From Uruburuella suis (GTDB lineage: Bacteria > Pseudomonadota > Gammaproteobacteria > Burkholderiales > Neisseriaceae), in assembly GCF_004341385.1 (NCBI RefSeq), contig NZ_SLXE01000008.1:46055-69065 (forward strand): a DNA stretch of 23,011 nt, read 5' to 3'. Position numbers and translations under genes: made by a program. The number at the start of each line of letters is the position of its first letter. Within the stretch, counting starts at the first letter, position 1. Below, piece after piece: positions 8,237 through 14,658 of this stretch. A model generated the notes under the pieces. That model saw nothing but the letters and a program-made list of their open reading frames with translations. It was not told where the DNA came from and did not search any database.

Positions 8237-9607
8237 TTACAAAGCATGAAATGCGTTGGCAAACACTTCTGCGCGATGGGCATAACCTTCAAACATATCG
8301 AAGCTGGCACAAGCCGGGCTGAGCAGCACAATATCGCCACTTTGCGCGATTTCATAAGCACGGCGGGTGGCTTCTTCCAACGTGGCACAATGCAGCAACG
8401 TTAAGCTAAAGCCCTGCAAATCGGCTTCGATTTTCGCCGCATCCGCGCCAATCAAAAGCACCGCGCGCGCCTTGTTGCGCAAAGCTTCGCCCAGCGGCGT
8501 GAAATCCTGCCCTTTGCCCTGCCCGCCCGCAATCAACACCAGCGGGCTTTGCAGGCCGGCAATCGCCGCTTCGGTGGCGCCCACATTGGTGCCTTTGCTG
8601 TCGTCAATAAAGGTAATGCCATTTTTCTCACCGATTTTTTCAACACGGTGCGGTAGGCCTTTGAATGTTTGAATATGCTTCAGCAACTCATGGCGCGGCA
8701 AACCGATGGCTTCGCACAAGGCCAAAGCCGCCAGCACATTGGCCGCATTGTGCAGCCCTTGCAACGGAATATCCGCCGCCGCCAGCAAATCGGCTCCGCC
8801 CGCTTTCAGACGGCCTGCATCCACCCAGTAATCGCTTTCGTGTGCCAGCGAAAACCATTTCACCTCGCGGCCGTGGCGGCGCATGGCGCGGCACAACACA
8901 TCATCGGCATTGAGCACCTGCACGCCGCTGCCGCGGAAAATTTTGTCTTTGGCATGGGCATAATCGAGCAAATCATCGTAGCGGTTGAGGTGGTCTTCAG
9001 AAATATTCAGCACCGCGGCCGCATCGGCATTCAAATGATGCGTGTTTTCCAACTGGAAGCTGGAAAGCTCGAGCACCCACACATCGGCCGGCCGGCCTTC
9101 GCGCTGCATATAGGCTTGCAACACAGGCGTGCCAATATTGCCGGCCACCACCGTGTCGAGCCCGCATTGCGCGCACAAATAACCCGCCAGGCTCGTGACC
9201 GTGGTTTTGCCGTTGCTGCCGCTGATGGCGATGATTTTGTCGCTTTGCTCGGCCAACAGGCCGGCCAGAATTTCAATGTCGCCAAACACACGGCCGCCGT
9301 TTTGCTTGAAAGCTTCGATTTCAGGCTGCCGCTCGCTGATGCCGGGGCTGATGGCCAGCATATCAAAGTCGTGCGCCAGCGCATCTTTCAGACGGCCTTG
9401 ATAACACGGCAAACCGTGAAATTGCTGCTTCAGCTGCATTTCGCGCTCTGCGCTCAAATCGGCATCATAAGCCGACACATCGGCACCCTGCTGCTGCAAA
9501 AAGGCAATCATGGAAACGCCCGTGCCGCCCAAGCCCAGCACCAACACGCGCTGCTGCGGCCAATCAACCGCAGCCGGATTCTGTTGCAAAACCTCTTGGC
9601 GTTTCAT
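8237..9607 (-). CDS. murD: UDP-MurNAc-L-alanine--D-glutamate ligase
   Basis: MurD adds D-glutamate to UDP-MurNAc-L-Ala with ATP. The product from the chosen start has 456 residues, with the UDP-binding loop GLGGTGVSM at about 25-33 and the ATP P-loop GSNGKTTV at 130-137. DDSKGTNVGA follows near residue 320, and a C-terminal ligase domain completes it. The ATG at 9607 is preceded by GGGAAGGAT at 7 bases. The frame is open 42 codons further upstream, but that stretch reads into the mobile-type repeat at 9640-9804 and does not resemble MurD. AG-DUS copies lie in the gene at 8805-8816 and 9387-9398. Confidence 0.96.
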   Translation of the reverse strand: MKRQEVLQQNPAAVDWPQQRVLVLGLGGTGVSMIAFLQQQGADVSAYDADLSAEREMQLKQQFHGLPCYQGRLKDALAHDFDMLAISPGISERQPEIEAFKQNGGRVFGDIEILAGLLAEQSDKIIAISGSNGKTTVTSLAGYLCAQCGLDTVVAGNIGTPVLQAYMQREGRPADVWVLELSSFQLENTHHLNADAAAVLNISEDHLNRYDDLLDYAHAKDKIFRGSGVQVLNADDVLCRAMRRHGREVKWFSLAHESDYWVDAGRLKAGGADLLAAADIPLQGLHNAANVLAALALCEAIGLPRHELLKHIQTFKGLPHRVEKIGEKNGITFIDDSKGTNVGATEAAIAGLQSPLVLIAGGQGKGQDFTPLGEALRNKARAVLLIGADAAKIEADLQGFSLTLLHCATLEEATRRAYEIAQSGDIVLLSPACASFDMFEGYAHRAEVFANAFHAL

Positions 9608-9614
9608 CGCGCCA

Positions 9615-9620
9615 ATCCTT
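9615..9620 (-). promoter_or_regulatory. Ribosome binding site deciding the murD start
   Basis: AAGGAT on the minus strand, 7 bases before the ATG at 9607, supports this start over the longer open frame that begins inside the neighbouring repeat element. Confidence 0.75.
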
Positions 9621-9639
9621 CCCAAATGAATATTGCTAT

Positions 9640-9804
9640 CTAGGGGCTGTTCACATTTCATCCGTGCGTAAGATTTTGAGCGCAAAAGCGCGTTTGCAAG
9701 GCGAAAAGCGCAGCAAGGTTGGACACCTTGCAAGCATTTTCAACGTGGCAGGCGCGTTTTTGAGCCAAAAGATTGCCACGAGATGAATTGTGAACAGACC
9801 CTAG
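9640..9804. mobile_element. 165-bp inverted-repeat element (MITE-like)
   Basis: The outer 23 bases (9640-9662 and 9782-9804) are inverted copies matching at 21 of 23 positions, with ends CTAGGGGCTGTTCACA and CTAGGGTCTGTTCACA. The palindromic CTAG at each end could hold a TA or CTAG target duplication. The interior has two further hairpins: GCAAGGT/ACCTTGC (9713-9719, 9725-9731) and CGTGGCA/TGCCACG (9744-9750, 9774-9780). It has no transposase and no plausible gene of its own. It fills the gap between the small membrane protein gene, which stops 2 bases away, and murD. This is the pattern of a non-autonomous element moved by an insertion sequence elsewhere; the parent family is not identified. 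Confidence 0.75.
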
Positions 9805-9806
9805 GC

Positions 9807-10130
9807 TCAGCCGGCCATAAAATTCAGCACGGTATCGATAAACACGCCCACAAAAGCCACGCACACGCCCACCACAAACACGCTCAGGGTGCGCCGGTAA
9901 TATTGCTCGCCTTGCTCGCGCGGGTAATCCATCCGCAAAATCCGATAAAGCACGGCAATCAAGCACGAAATGCCGGTCAGCATGCATATGCCCACCACAC
10001 CGGCGAGCACATCGCCGAAAGGCACATCCGACTTCACCCACGATGACATAAAATTCAGAATAAAACCGAGCAAAATGCCGGTGGCAGTAACCAAGGGTTG
10101 ACGGAACGCCTGTATTTTGTCTTCCATCAT
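9807..10130 (-). CDS. Small membrane protein of unknown function
   Basis: I do not recognise this 107-residue protein. It has three clear hydrophobic segments at about residues 12-31, 37-62 and 80-104, short charged loops (RILRMDYPREQGEQYYRR between the second and third) and no cysteine pair or catalytic motif that I can identify. Two adjacent ATG codons can start it (10130 or 10127); the ribosome site is poor. It lies between mraY and murD in the same orientation, so it is probably co-transcribed with the cell wall genes. It has no standard place in the canonical dcw order, and the 165-bp repeat begins right after its stop. The case for a real gene is a complete frame with coherent membrane topology. 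Confidence 0.75.
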   Translation of the reverse strand: MMEDKIQAFRQPLVTATGILLGFILNFMSSWVKSDVPFGDVLAGVVGICMLTGISCLIAVLYRILRMDYPREQGEQYYRRTLSVFVVGVCVAFVGVFIDTVLNFMAG

Positions 10131-10162
10131 ATTGCTTTCATGTGTTTGATTTTATTTTGTGC

Positions 10163-10174
10163 AGGCCGTCTGAA
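10163..10174 (+). repeat. Single AG-DUS downstream of mraY
   Basis: A perfect AGGCCGTCTGAA reads on the plus strand in the 79-base gap between mraY and the small membrane protein gene. It has no inverted partner, so no terminator is formed. Confidence 0.9.
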
Positions 10175-10209
10175 ACGCGGCGGGCCACACATTTTTATTA
10201 ATAAATAGT

Positions 10210-11295
10210 TTAACGGATTTTCAGCGAGGCCAGCCCGATCAGCACCAACACAATGGTGATAATCCAAAAGCGCACCACCACTTGAGTTTCTTTCCAGCCT
10301 TTTTGCTCATAATGATGGTGAATCGGCGCCATCAGGAAAATGCGCTTTTTGCGGGTTTTATACGAGCCCACCTGCAACATTACCGACACCGCTTCCACCA
10401 CAAACAGGCCGCCCATAATAAACAGCACGATTTCCTGGCGCACAATCACCGCCACCGTGCCCAACGCCGCGCCCAGCGCCAGCGCGCCCACGTCTCCCAT
10501 AAACACTTGCGCAGGATAAGCGTTGAACCACAAAAAGCCCAAACACGCCCCGCACATGGCGGCGCAGAATATCACCACTTCATTGGCACCCACCACATGC
10601 GGCAGTTGCAAATAGCGGGCAAATTCCACGTGGCCGCTGGCATAGGCAAAAATCGCCAAGCCGCCCGCCACCAACACCACCGGAAAAGCCGCCAAGCCGT
10701 CCAGCCCATCAGTGAGGTTCACCGCATTAGACGTGCCCACAATCACGAGATAAGTGAGCGCCACAAAGCCGATGCCGCCCAAAGGATAAGCAATCTGCTT
10801 GAAAAAAGGCACGATAAACGCATTGCTCGCGCTCAAATGTGCAAAGTAAAACAAAAAGATACCGGCCGAGAGCGCCACCACCGATTGCCACACCAGCTTG
10901 AATTTGCCCGACACACCGTTGGGGTCTTTATAAACCACTTTGCGCCAATCGTCGTAAAAGCCCAGCGCGCCGGTGGCCAAAAGCACCGCCAGCAAAATCC
11001 AGATATAGGGGTTGGCCAGATTGCCCCACAATAAAGTGGACACGGTTATGGCGGTGAGAATCAGCGAGCCGCCCATGGTGGGCGTGCCGTTTTTCACCAA
11101 ATGCGTTTGCGGGCCGTCGTGGCGCACGGCCTGGCCGACTTTCAGCGCCGTGAGCTTGCGGATGGCCCAAGGCCCCAAAAGCAGAGAAAACGCCAGCGAA
11201 GTGAGCGCCGCCATCACCGCACGGAAAGTGGTGTAGTGCACCACATTGAATGCGGTGATCCAGTTGTCGAAAATTTGGGCAAGCCATAACAGCAT
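10210..11295 (-). CDS. mraY: Phospho-MurNAc-pentapeptide-transferase
   Basis: MraY moves phospho-MurNAc-pentapeptide from UDP to undecaprenyl phosphate, making lipid I at the cytoplasmic membrane. From the chosen ATG the product has 361 residues, about ten membrane segments, and the family motifs TPTMGG (71-76), DDW (115-117), NLTDGLDGLA (193-202) with catalytic aspartates, MGDVGALALG, and the HHHYE loop near the C-terminus. An upstream start at 11355 would add 20 unrelated residues. The chosen start has AAGGA at 8 bases and the usual MraY N-terminus (MLLWLAQIF). Confidence 0.97.
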   Translation of the reverse strand: MLLWLAQIFDNWITAFNVVHYTTFRAVMAALTSLAFSLLLGPWAIRKLTALKVGQAVRHDGPQTHLVKNGTPTMGGSLILTAITVSTLLWGNLANPYIWILLAVLLATGALGFYDDWRKVVYKDPNGVSGKFKLVWQSVVALSAGIFLFYFAHLSASNAFIVPFFKQIAYPLGGIGFVALTYLVIVGTSNAVNLTDGLDGLAAFPVVLVAGGLAIFAYASGHVEFARYLQLPHVVGANEVVIFCAAMCGACLGFLWFNAYPAQVFMGDVGALALGAALGTVAVIVRQEIVLFIMGGLFVVEAVSVMLQVGSYKTRKKRIFLMAPIHHHYEQKGWKETQVVVRFWIITIVLVLIGLASLKIR

Positions 11296-11303
11296 GAGCC
11301 GGT

Positions 11304-11308
11304 TCCTT
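11304..11308 (-). promoter_or_regulatory. Ribosome binding site deciding the mraY start
   Basis: AAGGA on the minus strand lies 8 bases before the ATG at 11295 and fixes the 361-residue product rather than the 381-residue open frame. Confidence 0.75.
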
Positions 11309-11394
11309 TTGTGTTTGTAATCTTGCCTGCGGCCGCAGCGGCAGGCCAAATGCATGATTAATGCGCAGTGCCGCGCTTTTGCCTTGGCCGTTTA

Positions 11395-11498
11395 ATACCA
11401 ATTCAAAAAAGTAAGCTAACAAGGCGGCGAGCCGCAGACAGTACAGATAGTACGGCAAGGCGAGACAACGAAGTTAGGTTATTTTTTTGGATTGGTAT
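11395..11498. mobile_element. Correia-like repeat element with variant ends
   Basis: This 104-bp element fills part of the 306-base gap between murF and mraY. Its outer 26 bases (11395-11420 and 11473-11498) are inverted copies matching at 23 of 26 positions and begin ATACCAAT. The interior, with GCCGCAGACAGTACAGATAG and then GGCAAGGCGAGACAACG, closely resembles the core of the short (about 105 bp) Neisseria Correia element. The ends, however, are not the classic TATAGTGGATTAA. No transposase is present. Correia elements are non-autonomous and can bring promoters or RNase III sites; no confident promoter towards mraY is visible. The rest of the gap holds an AG-DUS at 11579-11590 and nothing else recognised. 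Confidence 0.75.
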
Positions 11499-11578
11499 AA
11501 GCGGCCTGAAGCGGCTATTTTAAAATAAATTGTTTGGGCTTGTTTGCATTTCATCTTGCGGCCGGCGAGATATGTTGC

Positions 11579-11590
11579 AGGCCGTCTGAA
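11579..11590 (+). repeat. Single AG-DUS downstream of murF
   Basis: A perfect AGGCCGTCTGAA reads on the plus strand 11 bases after the murF stop. It is unpaired, so it does not form a terminator. Confidence 0.9.
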
Positions 11591-11601
11591 AGATTCTGCG
11601 T

Positions 11602-12966
11602 TTACTTTTCCGCACCCTGCAAAGCCTGCACCACTGCTTCCATCTTCATAAAGCGCGAGCCTTTCACCAGCACATGCGCCTGCTCGGGCAAATCGTGCAG
11701 CAGCACCTGAATCAGCGGATCTTTATCGGCAAACCACAAGCCGCGCCCGCCGAAAGCCTCGGCCGCCGCAGCGCTGAAGCCGCCCACGAAATAAGCCGCT
11801 TCAATGCCTTTATCGCGCGCATAAGCGCCCACTTCGGCATGCATGGCCGCTGATTCGTCTTCGCCCAATTCGCCGATGTCGCCCATCACAAACACGCGCG
11901 GGGTGGGCAAGGCGGCCAGCACATCGAGCGCGGCTTTCATGCTGTCGGGGTTGGCATTATACGTATCATCCAGCACAACAGCATTTTTTATGCCGCTTTT
12001 GATTTGCAGACGGCCTTTGATGTTGGCAAAGCTTTGCAGGCCGTCTGAAACTTCCTGCAGGCGCAAACCGGCCGCCAGCGCCAAGGCCGCAGCGGCCACG
12101 GCATTGTGAATATTGTGTTTGCCCGGCACCGGCAGCAGCACCGCCGCACGCTCACCGCCGCGCACCAAATCGAATGCGCAAGAGAGCGGCTGCAACACGA
12201 TATTTTCCGCATGGATATCGCCCTGCCCCACGCCGAACGTGTGTTGCTTGAAAGCTTTTGAGGCCGTCTGAAACACCGCGGCGTTGGCATCTTCACACGG
12301 AATCAGCGCCAGGCCGTCGGCATTCAAGCCTTGGTAAATTTCGCTTTTGGCCTTGGCAATATCGCCCACGCCGTCAAAGCCGCAGCCCACATGTGCGCGC
12401 AAGGCATTGTTGACCAGCGCCACATCGGGGCGCGCGATTTGCGTCAGCTGCGCCAGCTCGCCGAAATGGCTCATGCCCATTTCAATCACCGCATAACGGT
12501 GTGCGCCGGTGAGCTTTAATAAAGTGAGCGGCAGGCCGATGTGGTTGTTGAAATTGCCGGCCGTGGCCAACACCGCCGCTTCGCCGAAACGCTGGCGCAA
12601 CACGCCGGCGAGCATTTCTTTCACCGTGGTTTTGCCCGAAGAGCCGGTGATGCCGAACACAAACGGATTCACATTTTCACGCCAAGCCTGCGCCAGCGTT
12701 TGCAAAGCCTGCAGCGTGTCCGCCACTTTCAGCGCGCGCGGCAGCGCAGCGCAATCTTCGCGCGACACCACCGCCGCCAATGCGCCTTTGGCCAACACAT
12801 CGGCCACAAAATCATGCGCATCAAAGCGCTCGCCCGCCAGCGCGAAAAACACATCGCCGCTTTGAATATCGCGGCTGTCGGTGACGATGCGTTTGACTGC
12901 CGCGTTTTCAGACGGCATCGGCAGATGCAGCACTTGGCAGATAAAGTTTAAATCTAAAGGTTTCAT
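11602..12966 (-). CDS. murF: UDP-MurNAc-tripeptide--D-Ala-D-Ala ligase
   Basis: MurF attaches D-Ala-D-Ala to the UDP-MurNAc-tripeptide, completing the cytoplasmic pentapeptide precursor. The 454-residue product has the N-terminal Mur substrate domain with TDSRDIQSGDVFFAL at about 29-43, the ATP P-loop GITGSSGKTTV at 105-115 and the late YNANPDSMKAAL motif. The ribosome site before the ATG is weak. AG-DUS copies in the coding sequence lie at 12038-12049 (encoding part of SDGLQ) and 12261-12272 (VFQTA), and an AT-DUS is near the N-terminus. The murE-murF gap is 173 bases of DUS hairpins. Confidence 0.97.
   Translation of the reverse strand: MKPLDLNFICQVLHLPMPSENAAVKRIVTDSRDIQSGDVFFALAGERFDAHDFVADVLAKGALAAVVSREDCAALPRALKVADTLQALQTLAQAWRENVNPFVFGITGSSGKTTVKEMLAGVLRQRFGEAAVLATAGNFNNHIGLPLTLLKLTGAHRYAVIEMGMSHFGELAQLTQIARPDVALVNNALRAHVGCGFDGVGDIAKAKSEIYQGLNADGLALIPCEDANAAVFQTASKAFKQHTFGVGQGDIHAENIVLQPLSCAFDLVRGGERAAVLLPVPGKHNIHNAVAAAALALAAGLRLQEVSDGLQSFANIKGRLQIKSGIKNAVVLDDTYNANPDSMKAALDVLAALPTPRVFVMGDIGELGEDESAAMHAEVGAYARDKGIEAAYFVGGFSAAAAEAFGGRGLWFADKDPLIQVLLHDLPEQAHVLVKGSRFMKMEAVVQALQGAEK
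12907..12918 (-). repeat. AT-DUS inside murF
   Basis: A perfect ATGCCGTCTGAA reads on the minus strand and encodes MPSE at MurF residues 17-20. It is read in the same frame and gives the same peptide as the AT-DUS in ftsQ. Confidence 0.9.
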
Positions 12967-12980
12967 ATGCTTTGCTTGGT

Positions 12981-13014
12981 TTTCAGACGGCCTTATATGC
13001 TAGGCCGTCTGAAA
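12981..13014. repeat. Inverted AG-DUS pair between murE and murF
   Basis: TTTCAGACGGCCT (12981-12993) and AGGCCGTCTGAAA (13002-13014) are perfect 13-base arms with an 8-base loop, 15 bases before the murF start. A U-run is lacking, so full termination is doubtful, but the hairpin could reduce read-through into murF. Confidence 0.85.
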
Positions 13015-13084
13015 CATAAATTAAATGCCGGATTTAAAAATCAGACGAACTATTTTGTGCTCACACCATTTCAAACAAGGGTGC

Positions 13085-13096
13085 AGGCCGTCTGAA
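13085..13096 (+). repeat. Single AG-DUS downstream of murE
   Basis: A perfect AGGCCGTCTGAA reads on the plus strand in the murE-murF gap. Together with the pair at 12981-13014 it makes three DUS copies within about 115 bases. Confidence 0.9.
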
Positions 13097-13139
13097 AAAT
13101 AGGAGCATAAGCGCTACGTTTAACGAACCGGCGCCCATG

Positions 13140-14642
13140 CTATCGTTGCGCCAGCGCCGTTTCGGCCACTTCAAAATCGGAAAAATGCTGTTTCTGACCT
13201 TGCGCATCCTGATAGGTTTCATGGCCTTTGCCGGCAATCAGAATGATATCCTGCGCCGAGGCCTCGGCCACGGTATATTCGATGGCGGTGCGGCGGTCGG
13301 TGTGCACAAATGCGGGCTGCGGCACGGCGGGCAGAATATCGTCGATAATCGCTTGCGGCGCTTCCAGGCGCGGGTTGTCGCTGGTGACCACCACTTTATC
13401 GGCGGCGGTGGCGGCCGCACCCATCAGCGGGCGCTTGCCTTTGTCGCGGTTGCCGCCGCAGCCGAACACACACCACAGGCGCGCGCCTTGCGGCTTGATT
13501 TCGTTGAGCGTGGCAATCGCTTTTTCGAGCGCATCGGGCGTGTGCGCGTAATCCACCACCACCAGGGGCGCATCGGGGCGCATGATGCAGTCCATGCGGC
13601 CGGTGGCAGGGCGGATTTGCGCCAGCGCGGCCAACACTTTATCGAGCGGATAGCCGTTGGCGCACAGCAAGCCCACGCAGGCGGCGAGGTTTTGCGCATT
13701 GAAGCGGCCGAGCAGACGGCTGCGCACTTCGCCGCTGCCCCACGGCGTATTCAGCACCACGCTCATGCCGTCTGAAGCGGCGGCAAATTGCGTAATACGG
13801 ATATCTGCTTGCTCGCCAAATCCATAGCCATACACGGCCAAATCGGGGCGCCCGGCTTTCAGACGGCCTGCCAATGCCGCGCCAAATGGGTCATCAATAT
13901 TAATCACCGCGTGTTGCAGGCCTTGCCAGTAAAACAGACGCGCTTTGATTTCGCCATAGGCTTGCATGCTGCCGTGATAATCGAGGTGGTCGCGGGTGAG
14001 GTTGGTGAAGATGGCGCTTTTAAAAGCCACGCCGTTTACGCGCAATTGATCAAGCCCGTGGCTCGACACCTCCATCGCCACATTTTTCGCGCCTTGGCGG
14101 GCAAAGTCGTGCAACAGGGTTTGCACCGCCACCGGATCCGGCGTGGTGTGGGTGCTCTCCTGCAAGCCGCCCCAAAAGCCGTTGCCTACCGTGCCGATAA
14201 CGGCGGTTTTGCTGCCGAGCAAATCGCCGGCCTGCGCCAGCCATTGGCTCACCGAGGTTTTGCCGTTGGTGCCGGTGATGCCCCAAACATCGAGGCCGTC
14301 CCCGCCTAAAACATGCGGGGATGACGTTTCTGAAACATGGCCATACACAGCCGCGGCCACCATGCCGGCGCGGCTTTTCAAATCTTTGATGCCTTGGTTG
14401 GGCACTTTGCATTCAGACGGCCACGCAAACGTGCCGTCGTCATCCCAAAACACAAACGCCGCCCCGTTGTCGATGGCGGCGGGAATATAATGGCGGCCGT
14501 CTGCATATTCGCCTTGGCAGGCGATAAAGATATCGCCGGGGCGGATTTTACGGCTATCTGAATGCAACAGCCGCCCTGCTGCATGGTCACACAGCAGAGG
14601 CGGCAGTTGGGCTTCGGCCAAAGGGCTCAGTTCGCTGAACAT
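13140..14642 (-). CDS. murE: UDP-MurNAc-dipeptide--meso-diaminopimelate ligase
   Basis: MurE adds meso-diaminopimelate to UDP-MurNAc-L-Ala-D-Glu. The 500-residue product has the substrate domain motif SDSRKIRPGDIF (28-39), the ATP P-loop GTNGKTS (124-130), the MEVSSHGLDQ and TRDHLDYHG motifs, and the DNPR motif that marks diaminopimelate rather than lysine specificity. The ATG has AGGAAAACC upstream, overlapping the end of ftsI. Compared with the meningococcal protein as I recall it, about ten residues (105-114, ETSSPHVLGG) are extra, just before the ATP-binding domain. They are encoded by a palindromic insertion. The frame is intact and all motifs remain, so it is probably functional. Confidence 0.96.
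   Translation of the reverse strand: MFSELSPLAEAQLPPLLCDHAAGRLLHSDSRKIRPGDIFIACQGEYADGRHYIPAAIDNGAAFVFWDDDGTFAWPSECKVPNQGIKDLKSRAGMVAAAVYGHVSETSSPHVLGGDGLDVWGITGTNGKTSVSQWLAQAGDLLGSKTAVIGTVGNGFWGGLQESTHTTPDPVAVQTLLHDFARQGAKNVAMEVSSHGLDQLRVNGVAFKSAIFTNLTRDHLDYHGSMQAYGEIKARLFYWQGLQHAVINIDDPFGAALAGRLKAGRPDLAVYGYGFGEQADIRITQFAAASDGMSVVLNTPWGSGEVRSRLLGRFNAQNLAACVGLLCANGYPLDKVLAALAQIRPATGRMDCIMRPDAPLVVVDYAHTPDALEKAIATLNEIKPQGARLWCVFGCGGNRDKGKRPLMGAAATAADKVVVTSDNPRLEAPQAIIDDILPAVPQPAFVHTDRRTAIEYTVAEASAQDIILIAGKGHETYQDAQGQKQHFSDFEVAETALAQR
13765..13776 (+). repeat. AT-DUS inside murE
   Basis: A perfect ATGCCGTCTGAA reads on the plus strand within murE, whose other DUS at 13858-13869 is the AG type. 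Confidence 0.9.
14299..14328. repeat. 30-bp palindromic insertion within a DUS in murE
   Basis: AGGCCG (14293-14298) and TCTGAA (14329-14334) are the two halves of an AG-DUS separated by exactly 30 bases. The insert contains TCCCCGC (14299-14305) and GCGGGGA (14315-14321) as inverted arms, then TGACGTT. This resembles the small palindromic repeats of Neisseria (dRS3/NIME type, CCCGC...GCGGG followed by ATGACG). Removing it restores both the DUS and the coding run for VSDGL. The insertion keeps the frame and adds ten residues to MurE. Confidence 0.75.
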
Positions 14643-14658
14643 AAACGGTTTTCCTGCA

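Noticed and set aside
9608..9733. N-terminal extension of MurD from an upstream start at 9733
   Set aside because: The extra 42 residues are mostly translated repeat element and unlike MurD; the ATG at 9607 has a good ribosome site and gives the family N-terminus.
9640..10041. A longer antisense-frame protein covering the small gene and the repeat element on the minus strand
   Set aside because: It is a different frame that shadows the 107-residue membrane protein and continues into the repeat; no family resemblance.
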